DNA of 64,000 nucleotides, taken from positions 2,728,001 through 2,792,000 of the forward strand of contig NZ_CP019304.1 in NCBI RefSeq assembly GCF_001969265.1. The letters run 5' to 3'. The notes under the pieces are model-generated. The model did not search any database. It was given only the letters and a program-made list of their open reading frames with translations, and was not told where the DNA came from. Positions 52,151 through 60,506 of the stretch are shown piece after piece (the first letter of the stretch is position 1; each line of letters opens with the position of its first letter). The DNA comes from Arthrobacter sp. QXT-31. GTDB lineage: Bacteria; Actinomycetota; Actinomycetes; Actinomycetales; Micrococcaceae. Position numbers and translations under genes: made by a program.

Positions 52151-52375
52151 TGGTGAAATCAGCGGCGGCTGACGACCCGGACCGGAACGCCATTTGGCGC
52201 GGCGCCTACCTTTCCAGCGTCCTGACGGACGCCTCCGACAGCGGGACAGGTGGCGAGCCAGGTCGATTGCAGCCACAGACCAAGGGCCGCCAACACGACG
52301 ACAGAGGCGTAGACGAACAGCAGCCAGGCCCGGGCGCACAGCGGCGGGCGGCTTCTGCTCAGCAATGAAAGTCCG
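52151..52375 (-). pseudogene. Degraded second copy of the small membrane protein gene
   Basis: Reads RSRPPLCARAWLLFVYASVV and ALGLW in one frame, then AAIDLARHLSRCRRRPSGRWKG in another. It is thus the 50206-50430 gene with a frame break just after the helix and no start with ribosome site. The DNA match covers about 225 nt of the intact copy (50168-50395). A separate GTACTGGCGCCGG match near 52437 shows that an insertion split the duplicate's 5' end. Confidence 0.65.
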
Positions 52376-52500
52376 CCAGGATCCCGACTGACACAGAAGA
52401 GAACCACCCGCGTAAGTGGGGCCCAGACGGAAAGTACTGGCGCCGGCCTCCTGACGGGCTTGCACGGAGTTGGAGTCTCGCATAGCGGAGTAGTGGCCCT

Positions 52501-53120
52501 AGTCAATCATCACGAGCGATCTATATTTCAGTCAGACGGAAAAGGTCAAGTTCATCCCCGTCGTTGTGAGCGGAGAGGACGTCAGATTCATCTCTCCTCC
52601 CTTGGCCCTGACGAACTTCTATGAGATTGGCGTTCCGGGCAATCGGAGCTTGGACAGATTGCTTCGTCACCTTCACGGTCAGCCAGCCTTGGTACCAGTG
52701 GAACTGGGTGAAGTCCCGGTTTTGAACGCTCCCGATTCTAGCGACCCACCTAGAGACGAAAATGACGAGCTGTTTTCATGTGCCCTCGACTTGGCATCCC
52801 GAGGTGCAGTACAAGAAGCAGAAGAGAAGATTTTCCCCCTACTTGATTCCGGAGTCCCCGCCATTGCATCAAGGGCAGCGCACGCCATTGGAAAGATCCG
52901 ACTGCAGGATGAACAATATTCGGCATCTACTAGTGCGTTTAGACGAGCGCTGGAATGGAGCGGCGACCCGATATTCACTGAGTTAGTAGCGGAAGACCTG
53001 CGTGTTGCTCTAGCTGTTATGAACTCGCACTATGGCGAGGGAGGGCCAGTTGAAGCATCGCTGTTTTGCTTTACATACGATCAATTATCGGCGTCACAGC
53101 GCGTAGAGAAGAAGCTGTGA
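52501..53120 (+). pseudogene. Truncated SEFIR/TIR-like signalling protein with a helical C-terminal part
   Basis: The open frame begins after a stop at 52498, with a plausible GTG at 52566. Its first 60 residues read EKVKFIPVVVSGEDVRFI, PPLALTNFYEIG and LLRHLHGQPALVPVELG, like the end of a SEFIR domain (strand, PPxL, YxI, LLRxLxGQP). The N-terminal half of that domain is missing. The rest (about residues 80-206) is helical, with TPR-like pairs (ALDLASRGAVQEAEEKI; STSAFRRALEWSG). GC content is clearly lower than the neighbours, which points to acquired DNA. SEFIR and TPR proteins are common in defence or NLR-like systems. Confidence 0.5.
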
Positions 53121-53189
53121 AGCTCCAGTCGCGAGGGAACCAGGGTCTAGGATTTCGCATCGTCGATAACTCCAGCGGAGACAAGTCAT

Positions 53190-53639
53190 TCAATCGGACT
53201 TTTTGCGCAGTGCTGCCCAGGCTTGGAAACCGCCGACAAGGTCAGTCGCATGGATCAGCCCTAGCCGTTGCAGGGTGTGTGCAGCGAGACTGGAGCTGTA
53301 GCCCTCATTGCAAACGACCACGATCCGCCGGGCGGGGTCGTCGGCGATCGCGAGCCGGTGGGGGCTGGAAGGGCCGAGCCGCCACTCGAGAACGTTTCGG
53401 TCAATGACGACCGCTCCCGGAAGATCACCGTCGCGGTCTCGCTGATCGACCGGCCGTGTGTCTACGACAAGGGCGCCCGCTGCCATCTCCCGCTCAAGAT
53501 CCGACGCGTGAACACGCTCGAGCCCGCTGCGGCTCTCAATCAGTAATTCGTTGATCGTAAGAGTCCCGGGGGAACCGCTCTGATCTGAACTGCTTTGGCC
53601 GGTCGCGGCGCCGTCGTCTGAGAAATGACACTGCTTCAC
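53190..53639 (-). CDS. Rhodanese-like sulfurtransferase
   Basis: A 149-residue cytosolic single-domain rhodanese. It has VVDTRPVDQRDRDGDLPGAV (substrate region) and the active-site loop CNEGYSSS with Cys near residue 112, followed by the amphipathic helix and the closing GGFQAWAAL. It would transfer sulfane sulfur from thiosulfate or a persulfide. The first 40 residues are Ser/Gly-rich. The GTG at 53639 has GAGGAAAA upstream; an internal start is also possible. It stands alone in a region of decayed genes. Confidence 0.85.
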   Translation of the reverse strand: MKQCHFSDDGAATGQSSSDQSGSPGTLTINELLIESRSGLERVHASDLEREMAAGALVVDTRPVDQRDRDGDLPGAVVIDRNVLEWRLGPSSPHRLAIADDPARRIVVVCNEGYSSSLAAHTLQRLGLIHATDLVGGFQAWAALRKKSD

Positions 53640-53844
53640 CGTTTTCCTCGCTTGCCTGCTGATTGCTCGGTCGTTTCCACTATGAAGCGAAATGATGGGC
53701 TATTTTGGTCGTCAATTTCAAGGCTATGGAGGGAGCCAGTTCAACGGAGATGCGATTGGAGGCGTTTGCGGAGGACGACTCAATCCGACGTCCAGCACGG
53801 TGGTTGTTTTGAGGTGCGGGCTTGTTCGCCATGGATTTGTGGGA

Positions 53845-54307
53845 ATGAAAGACAGGCGGCAGTGGCTCGCGTTTGTCCTGTGCCTGCTGATCCCTCTGAC
53901 CGGCAGTGCGGGGTGCGCCTATGAATACCCCGAACCCGCGCATACCCCAACAACTGGCTCCGCGCCCGTTTACGCACCGGCAGCTGACCCGACGCCACGT
54001 ACCAGCTACCGCGAAGCCCTACAGTGCTCCGGAGGTACTGGAGCGGGAAGCTGGGAACTACGCTGAGCTGGACCGGCTCCTTGAGTCAGTGCCGGGTCCG
54101 GTCCTCCTTGCCGATGTAGGGCCGTTGGACGGGCCTCTCAGGGGTCTTGACGGCATCGAGAAGGTGCCTGCGGCCGGGCAGTACACGGTCACCGCCGCCT
54201 GTGTCGGCGCGTCCGCCGCGACGGTCGCCGTCGGACAGGAGAATCCAGGTGCCCCCTTCCGGCCGATGGAGCTCGCGCTGGATCGCGCCGTTGCCGCTGG
54301 GGCTTAG
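53845..54307 (+). pseudogene. Frameshifted lipoprotein-like gene
   Basis: The first frame encodes MKDRRQWLAFVLCLLIPLTG with a lipobox-like SAGC and a Pro/Thr linker (YEYPEPAHTPTTGSAPVY). Near 53990 the coding sequence shifts by one frame and continues VLEREAGNYAELDRLLESVPG and AAGQYTVTAACVGASAATV, ending at 54307. The combined layout is a short actinobacterial lipoprotein with a C-terminal domain carrying YTVxxxCVG. A single indel explains the break. The GC content of the upstream flank (53640-53840) is low. Confidence 0.55.
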
Positions 54308-54449
54308 CCGCAAGGACGTAGTGCAACTGCACGAGGCCATGATGCGCCTCATTGCAGCGACCAGGGCTGTCCCGGTGCCGTAAACAGCAAGGAAAACAGC
54401 CTGCTCGCAGCTGGGGCGAGGGGTTGTCTTTTAGCTGTAGGGTGGGGCA

Positions 54450-54930
54450 GTGCAAGCAGGGAAGGAATGCCGTAGCACTGTCCGGTCCGCGGGCGCGGAG
54501 CTGGCCGTGTTCGAATATGGGCCACCTCCAGGAAACGGCGTTCCCAGTCTGCTTCTCGTGCACGGATACCGGGATGACCACCGGCTTTATCTTCCGGTCA
54601 TCGCCGAACTGGCCGCAGCCCACCACATCATCACCTACGACACCCGCAACGCCGGGATGTCCTCAGTGCGGCACGCTCCTGATGACTTCACTCTCAACGC
54701 CCTGGTGAACGACGCGGCAACCGCTTCCCCGCCGGAGAGGTAACGGCCCCGGAGTCGGTACATTTGCCCGTTGCCGTAGTGGTTCCCCTCAAGGATCCCT
54801 TCCTCTCACCACACCTGAGGGAGGGGCTGGGGTCCTGGGTCAGTGACCTGACCGTCATTCACGTCGACGGCGGGCACTGGTGGCCTGCCACCCATCCCAG
54901 GAATTCGCGCACCTCCTGCGGGGTCGATGA
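54450..54930 (+). pseudogene. Alpha/beta hydrolase with a large internal deletion
   Basis: The 5' part reads LAVFEYGPPPGNGVP, LLLVHGYRDDHRLY (oxyanion loop), and TYDTRNAGMSS, then NALVNDAATAS, where the fold should continue into the GxSxG nucleophile elbow. Instead a stop follows at 54741. The 3' part then reads LPVAVVVPLKDPFLSPHLREG and VIHVDGGHWWPATHP, the late strands carrying the catalytic Asp and His, followed by a one-base shift into EFAHLLRGR and a stop at 54928. The central core with the nucleophile is gone (a loss of some 500 nt is likely). Confidence 0.75.
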
Positions 54931-54969
54931 AGCCCCAGAGGGCAGGCCCTGTCCTGCTCGGGGCGCCGC

Positions 54970-55941
54970 CTAAGACAGCACCGCCGGTGGGAAGGCGGCT
55001 CGCTTGGCCGCCTCTACTGCAAGGCGGGTGTCCTCGTCCACAAGATCGGCATTGATAGCAGTGGCTGCCTTAACTCCTGCCGAGGCTGCTGTTATCACTT
55101 CTGCCGTTGGGTCACAGATATTGCCGGCAGCCCATACGCCCGCAGCAGTCGTCAGACCATTGGGGTCCGCGCCCAAATGCCGGCCCTGCGCGGCGCCGTC
55201 TGCCTGCTGCAGTCCGAGCGACTGAAGCACCGGCGACTCGGTCCTGGCGGTGGGTTTCACGACGAGGTAGTCGCAGGCGACCGACTGGCCGGATGCCACG
55301 CGCAGTCCCCTGAGGGTGTCCTGCGATATTTCCAACGCAGCCACGCGTCCTTTGACGACGCGGATTGACCGGGCCTCAAGCTGTTCACGGTCTCCGGAAT
55401 CGAGGTCCTCCAGGAGGTGCTGAAAGAAAGTGACGTTGCCGCTCCACTGCCGGAAGAGCAGTGCCTCCTGCACCGCCGCGGGTTCCGTGGCAAGAATTCC
55501 TATGGCCCGATCGCGGATTTCCCAGCCGTGGCAGTACGGGCAATGCAGCACGTCGCGGCCCCATCGTTTGTTGATGCCAGTCACCTCCGGCAACTCATCC
55601 TCAAAGCCGGAAGCGATGAGCAGGCGCCGCGAACGGAGGCTCCGCCGGTCCTGCAGCTCAGTGATGAAAATGCCGGCTTCTTTGCGTGCCGAGACGGCCC
55701 GCCCCTGCAGGATCTCACCACCGTATGCCCGGACTTCCGTGCGGCCAGCCGCAAGAAGCTCGCCAGGCGGCAGGCCCTCATGGGCGAGGAACCCGTGCAC
55801 CTCCGGGGAACGGCCGTTCCGTGGCTCACCGGCGTCGATGACCACCACGGAACGCAGTGCCCTGCTGAGAGTCACAGCCGCGCTCAGGCCGGCTGCTCCT
55901 CCTCCGACAACCACGACGTCATAGATCTTTTCCGGTGCCAT
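54970..55941 (-). CDS. Thioredoxin reductase-like NAD(P)/FAD-dependent oxidoreductase
   Basis: A 323-residue flavoprotein. The N-terminal FAD site is DVVVVGGGAAGLSAAVTLSRA. The redox motif is CPYCHG (CxxC) in place of the usual CATC of thioredoxin reductases. An NAD(P) site of the GxxxxA type lies in AIGILATEPAAVQEAL. The closing FAD motif is GVWAAGNICDP. It probably reduces a disulfide or small-molecule substrate, and similar genes pair with TetR regulators. The start at 55941 (MAPEKIYD) has AGGGGA 4 nt upstream; a start at 55968 is possible. Divergent from tetR across the palindrome at 56064. Confidence 0.87.
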   Translation of the reverse strand: MAPEKIYDVVVVGGGAAGLSAAVTLSRALRSVVVIDAGEPRNGRSPEVHGFLAHEGLPPGELLAAGRTEVRAYGGEILQGRAVSARKEAGIFITELQDRRSLRSRRLLIASGFEDELPEVTGINKRWGRDVLHCPYCHGWEIRDRAIGILATEPAAVQEALLFRQWSGNVTFFQHLLEDLDSGDREQLEARSIRVVKGRVAALEISQDTLRGLRVASGQSVACDYLVVKPTARTESPVLQSLGLQQADGAAQGRHLGADPNGLTTAAGVWAAGNICDPTAEVITAASAGVKAATAINADLVDEDTRLAVEAAKRAAFPPAVLS

Positions 55942-56063
55942 GCGGTCCCCTAACCAGCTTCGCTTCATACGTTTCCGTACCCTCTGCATACCGCCACTAA
56001 GAGGAGCATCATAAGCATACTTATCAATCCCTTGCCATGCCGGCCTGACCCAGTCCTTTAGGC

Positions 56064-56085
56064 GTAGACAGAACGGTCTGTCTAC
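56064..56085. promoter_or_regulatory. TetR-type operator between the flavoprotein and TetR genes
   Basis: A perfect palindrome with half-sites GTAGACAG (56064-56071) and CTGTCTAC (56078-56085) around AACGGT. The form resembles TetR-family operators of the AGACAG-N6-CTGTCT kind. It lies 14-35 nt upstream of the TetR start and about 120 nt upstream of the flavoprotein start, so it can control both genes. Confidence 0.75.
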
Positions 56086-56098
56086 GTGCATCGAGACG

Positions 56099-56713
56099 AT
56101 GTATTATCCGTGTGTGCAGACCCCAGAGAGCCGGGCCGAGGAGCCCAAGCGCCTTGCGGCGGACGGGCCTCGGGAGAAGATTGTTGCCGTCGCCTACGAG
56201 CTGTTTGCCCGCCGCGGGATCCGCGATGTGGGAGTCGACGAGCTGATCCGTGCTTCAGGAGTGGCCAAGGCAACCTTCTACAGGCACTTCCCCTCCAAGG
56301 ACGACGTCGTCCTGGCCTTCCTCGAGCAGTGGTACCTGGAACGGACGGCGGCGATCCAGGAGGCGATCGCCCGGCATGCGACCAGCGACGGGGCAGCCGT
56401 GCTGACCATCTTCGACGTCTTCGACGATTGGTTCCGCCAGGGCGCGGCGCAGGTCGGCTCGTTCCTGCACGTGATGATGGAAATGGGCCCCGAGCATCCC
56501 CTCGGCAAGGTGAGCATCGAGTACCTGGACAAAACGCGGCAGGAGATCGCCGAACTTGCAGAATCCGCTGGCCTGGACAACCCCGACGACTTCGCCTGGT
56601 CCATCCACATCCTGCTTAAAGGTGCCATCGTTGCCGCGGCCGAAGGTGACCCCCACGCCGCTGCCCGCGCCAAGGCCATGGCCGCGCTGCTCATGGACGA
56701 CCGCCGGTCCTGA
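56099..56713 (+). CDS. TetR-family regulator, probably autoregulated
   Basis: A 204-residue repressor with an HTH in residues 24-70 (ELFARRGIRDVGVDELIRASGVAKATFYRHFPSKDD, given in parts) and a helical ligand-binding C-terminal domain (LHVMMEMGPEHPLGKV). It resembles the AcrR/QacR type regulating a neighbouring flavoprotein or efflux gene. The start could be the ATG at 56099 or the GTG at 56114. The palindromic operator in front of it indicates autoregulation and control of the divergent flavoprotein. Confidence 0.9.
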   Translation: MYYPCVQTPESRAEEPKRLAADGPREKIVAVAYELFARRGIRDVGVDELIRASGVAKATFYRHFPSKDDVVLAFLEQWYLERTAAIQEAIARHATSDGAAVLTIFDVFDDWFRQGAAQVGSFLHVMMEMGPEHPLGKVSIEYLDKTRQEIAELAESAGLDNPDDFAWSIHILLKGAIVAAAEGDPHAAARAKAMAALLMDDRRS

Positions 56714-56794
56714 CCGGAGGCGGCTTGAAGGACAGCAGGCCACCCGCCGTCGTAGCACACGGACACACGAAGCAATGTTTCGGCGACTCGCCCG

Positions 56795-56807
56795 TAACCT
56801 GTTTAGA
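56795..56807 (+). promoter_or_regulatory. Probable leaderless promoter of metH
   Basis: TAACCT (56795-56800) fits the TANNNT actinobacterial -10 consensus and is followed by six bases and then the ATG at 56807. No Shine-Dalgarno sequence precedes the ATG. The start of transcription would coincide with the A of the start codon. Confidence 0.45.
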
Positions 56808-59800
56808 TGCCTCGTTTTGCTCTTGATATAGAATCCGTCGCCCGCCCTGCCCGTTCGCAGGAACTCCTGGACGCCGTGAACCACCGGGTCGTCATCGCCG
56901 ACGGTGCGATGGGCACCATGCTGCAGGGCCGCGAGCTGTCGCTCGAGGTGGATTTCCAGGGCCTGGAAGGCTGCAACGAGATCCTCAACCACACGCGCCC
57001 GGACGTCATCGCCGACATCCACGACGCGTACTTCGCCACGGGCATCGACGCGGTGGAAACCAACACCTTCGGCGCCAACTGGTCCAACCTCTCCGACTAC
57101 GGCATCGACGACCGCATCACCGAACTCGCGCTGAAGGGCGCGAAGATCGCCCGCGAGCGTGCCGAGGCGGCAGAAGAAACGGACGGCCGGATGCGGTGGG
57201 TCCTTGGCTCGATGGGGCCGGGCACCAAGCTCCCCAGCCTCGGCCACACCAGCTACGACTACCTCAAGCAGACGTTCGCCCTGCAGGCCGAAGGCCTCAT
57301 CGACGGGGGAGCGGACGCATTCCTCATCGAGACCAGCCAGGACCTCCTGCAGACCAAAGCCGCCGTCAACGGCTGCAAGCAGGCCATCGTGGCCCGCGGC
57401 ATCCGCCTCCCGATCTTCGTCGAGGTGACCGTCGAAACAACCGGAACCATGCTGATGGGCTCCGAAATCGGCGCCGCGCTCACCGCGCTCGAACCGCTCG
57501 GCGTCGACGCCATCGGCCTGAACTGCGCCACCGGCCCCGACGAGATGAGCGAGCACCTTCGCCACCTCTCCAAGCAGTCCTCCGTCGCGATCGCCTGCAT
57601 GCCCAACGCCGGCCTGCCGGTGCTCACCGCCGACGGCGCGCACTACCCGCTCTCGCCTGCCGAACTCGCCGCCTCCCACGAACAGTTCGTGCGGGAGTTC
57701 GGCCTGGGGCTCGTGGGCGGCTGCTGCGGTACGACGCCGGAGCACATGGCCGCCGTCGTCGAACGTCTTGCCCCCTTCCGCACCATAAGCAACGCGCCCG
57801 ACGGCGGCGCTGCCGCCGGCAGCGGGAACGGCACGGGCAGCGGGAACGGCGCCGCCCGCGTCCCCACCGAGCAGGACCCGGGCATCGCTTCCCTGTACCA
57901 GCATGTGTCGTTCGACCAGGACGCCTCCTACCTGGCCATCGGTGAGCGCACCAACGCGAACGGTTCCAAGGCGTTCCGCCAGGCGATGCTCGAAGAGCGC
58001 TGGGACGACTGCGTGGATATCGCCCGCGAGCAGATCCGCGTCGGCGCGCACCTGCTCGATGTCTGCATTGACTACGTGGGGCGCGACGGCGTCGCCGACA
58101 TCAAGGAGGTGGTCTCGCGTTTCGCGTCCGCTTCCACCCTCCCGCTCGTCATCGACTCCACCGAACCGCCCGTCCTGCAGGCCGGCCTCGAACTCATCGG
58201 CGGCCGCCCGGTGGTCAACTCCGTCAACTACGAGGACGGCGACGGCCCGGACAGCCGCTTCGCGCGCATCATGCCGCTCGTCAAGGAACACGGCACCGCC
58301 GTGATCGCCCTGACCATCGATGAGCACGGCCAGGCGCGCACCACAGACGGCAAGGTGGCCATCGCCTCGCGCCTCGTCGACGAACTGGTGGGCGAATGGG
58401 GGATGCGCGTCGAGGACATCATCGTCGACTGCCTGACCTTCCCCGTGGCCACCGGCCAGGAGGAGACGCGACGGGACGGCATCGAAACGATCGAGGCGAT
58501 CCGCCAGATCACTGCGAAGTACCCCGGCATCAACACCACGCTCGGCGTCTCCAATGTGTCCTTTGGCCTGAACCCTGCCGCGCGCATCGTCCTGAACTCC
58601 GTGTTCCTGCACGAGGCCGTGCAGGCAGGACTGACCAGCGGCATCATCGACGCCGCCAAGATCGTGCCGCTCGCCTCCCTGCCCGAAGAGCAGCGCCAGG
58701 TGGCCCTGGACCTCGTGTGGGACCGCCGCGAATACGACGCTGACGGCAACACCACCTACGACCCCCTGGCCCGCATGCTGGACCTCTTCGCCGGCGTCGA
58801 CACCGCAGCCCTCAAGGACCAGCGCGCCGCGGAACTCGCCGCGCTGCCCACCGGTGAACGCCTGCAGCGGCGCATCATCGACGGCGAAGGCAAGGGCCTC
58901 GAGGAGGACCTCGACCTGGCGCGCAGCGAGGGCATGACCGCGCTCGGCATCATCAACGACCACCTGCTCGAAGGCATGAAGGTGGTGGGTGAACGCTTCG
59001 GCGCCGGCGAGATGCAGCTGCCGTTCGTGCTGCAGTCCGCCGAGGTGATGAAGAACGCGGTAGCCCTGCTCGAACCGCACATGGAGAAGTCCGACTCCTC
59101 GGGCAAGGGCACCATGGTGATCGCCACCGTCCGCGGCGACGTACACGACATCGGCAAAAACCTCGTGGACATCATCCTCACCAACAACGGCTACAACGTG
59201 GTCAACATCGGCATCAAGCAGGGCATCGCCGAGATCATCGCCGCCGCGGAGGAGCACGACGCCGACGTGATCGGCATGTCCGGGCTGCTGGTGAAATCCA
59301 CGGTGGTGATGAAGGAGAACCTCGCGGAGCTGCAGTCCCGCGGCCTGGCGAAGAAGTGGCCGGTAATCCTCGGCGGGGCTGCCCTGACCCGCGCCTACGT
59401 GGAGCAGGACCTGGCGGAGCAGTTTGACGGCGTGGTCAGGTACGCCAAGGACGCCTTCGAAGGCCTGGGCCTCATGGAACCGCTGGTCCGCGTGGCCCGC
59501 GGCGAGTCGCCGGATGACGTCGGCCTTCCGCCGCTGAAGAAGCGCATCCACCGCGGGGGCGCGAAGCTCACTGTGACCGAGCCGGAGGCGATGCCCGGCC
59601 GTTCCGACGTGGCATCCGATAACCCTGTGCCTGCGCCGCCGTTCTGGGGTACCCGCATCGTGCGCGGTGTTGCGCTGCACGACTTCGCGGCCTTCCTGGA
59701 TGAGCGTGCCACCTTCATGGGGCAGTGGGGGCTGAAGCCCGGCCGCGGCGAGGGCGGCGCCACCTATGAGGAACTGGTGGAACGCGAGGGCCGGCCGCGC

Positions 59801-60487
59801 CTGCGGTATTGGCTGGACCGCATCCTCGCCGAGGGAATGCTCGACGCGTCCGTCGCGTACGGCTACTTCCCGGTGGTTTCCGAAGGGGAACAGGTGGTGG
59901 TGCTGCACCACGCGGAGGATCCCGACGGCGTGCTCGGCACCCCGGGCCTCCTCGCCACGGACGGCGGGTCAGGAGGACCGATCGGTACCGAGCGGCTGCG
60001 TTTCGACTTCCCGCGCCAGCGCCGCGACAAGCACCTGTGCCTCGCCGACTTCGTGCGGTCGCGCGAATCCGGGACGATCGACGTCCTGCCGGTGCAGCTG
60101 GTCACCGCCGGTGCCAAGATCGACGAGGTGCTTGCGGAGATGTTCGCGGGGAACCACTACCGCGACTACTACGAGCTCAACGGGCTGGTCATGCAGCTCA
60201 CCGAGGCGCTCGCGGAGTTCTGGCACGCGCGCGTCCGCTCGGAGCTGGGTTTCGCCGCCGAGGAACCGAAGGACAAGGCAGGACTGTTCAAGCTCGACTA
60301 CCGCGGTGCACGCTTCTCGCTCGGATACCCCGCGTGCCCCGAGATGGAGGACCGCCGCAAGGTGGTGGAGCTGCTGCGTCCCGAGCGCATGGGTGTGATC
60401 CTGAGCGATGAGCTGATGCTCCAGCCCGAACAGTCCACCGACGCGTTCGTGTTCCACCACCCGGAGGCGAAGTACTTCAAGGTGTAA
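56807..60487 (+). CDS. metH: Cobalamin-dependent methionine synthase
   Basis: Transfers a methyl group from methyltetrahydrofolate through cobalamin to homocysteine in the cytosol. The 1226 residues match the E. coli length. The homocysteine domain (1-330) has VIADGAMGTMLQ and zinc cysteines in GLNCATGP and GGCCGTTPEH. A Gly/Ser linker (about 325-350) leads to the folate domain (ERTNANGSKAFR, NYEDG). Then comes the cap and B12 domain with the cobalt ligand in GDVHDIGKN (His780), and the AdoMet reactivation domain with YGYFPV and GYPACPEMEDR. The neighbouring convergent gene encodes a possible cobalamin or vitamin uptake system. Confidence 0.97.
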   Translation: MPRFALDIESVARPARSQELLDAVNHRVVIADGAMGTMLQGRELSLEVDFQGLEGCNEILNHTRPDVIADIHDAYFATGIDAVETNTFGANWSNLSDYGIDDRITELALKGAKIARERAEAAEETDGRMRWVLGSMGPGTKLPSLGHTSYDYLKQTFALQAEGLIDGGADAFLIETSQDLLQTKAAVNGCKQAIVARGIRLPIFVEVTVETTGTMLMGSEIGAALTALEPLGVDAIGLNCATGPDEMSEHLRHLSKQSSVAIACMPNAGLPVLTADGAHYPLSPAELAASHEQFVREFGLGLVGGCCGTTPEHMAAVVERLAPFRTISNAPDGGAAAGSGNGTGSGNGAARVPTEQDPGIASLYQHVSFDQDASYLAIGERTNANGSKAFRQAMLEERWDDCVDIAREQIRVGAHLLDVCIDYVGRDGVADIKEVVSRFASASTLPLVIDSTEPPVLQAGLELIGGRPVVNSVNYEDGDGPDSRFARIMPLVKEHGTAVIALTIDEHGQARTTDGKVAIASRLVDELVGEWGMRVEDIIVDCLTFPVATGQEETRRDGIETIEAIRQITAKYPGINTTLGVSNVSFGLNPAARIVLNSVFLHEAVQAGLTSGIIDAAKIVPLASLPEEQRQVALDLVWDRREYDADGNTTYDPLARMLDLFAGVDTAALKDQRAAELAALPTGERLQRRIIDGEGKGLEEDLDLARSEGMTALGIINDHLLEGMKVVGERFGAGEMQLPFVLQSAEVMKNAVALLEPHMEKSDSSGKGTMVIATVRGDVHDIGKNLVDIILTNNGYNVVNIGIKQGIAEIIAAAEEHDADVIGMSGLLVKSTVVMKENLAELQSRGLAKKWPVILGGAALTRAYVEQDLAEQFDGVVRYAKDAFEGLGLMEPLVRVARGESPDDVGLPPLKKRIHRGGAKLTVTEPEAMPGRSDVASDNPVPAPPFWGTRIVRGVALHDFAAFLDERATFMGQWGLKPGRGEGGATYEELVEREGRPRLRYWLDRILAEGMLDASVAYGYFPVVSEGEQVVVLHHAEDPDGVLGTPGLLATDGGSGGPIGTERLRFDFPRQRRDKHLCLADFVRSRESGTIDVLPVQLVTAGAKIDEVLAEMFAGNHYRDYYELNGLVMQLTEALAEFWHARVRSELGFAAEEPKDKAGLFKLDYRGARFSLGYPACPEMEDRRKVVELLRPERMGVILSDELMLQPEQSTDAFVFHHPEAKYFKV

Positions 60488-60506
60488 GGCGAAGCCGGTC
60501 TTTGGC

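Noticed and set aside
56255-59911. 1218-codon frame on the minus strand antisense to metH
   Set aside because: Complete overlap with metH, low-complexity translation, no family features; explained by codon bias.
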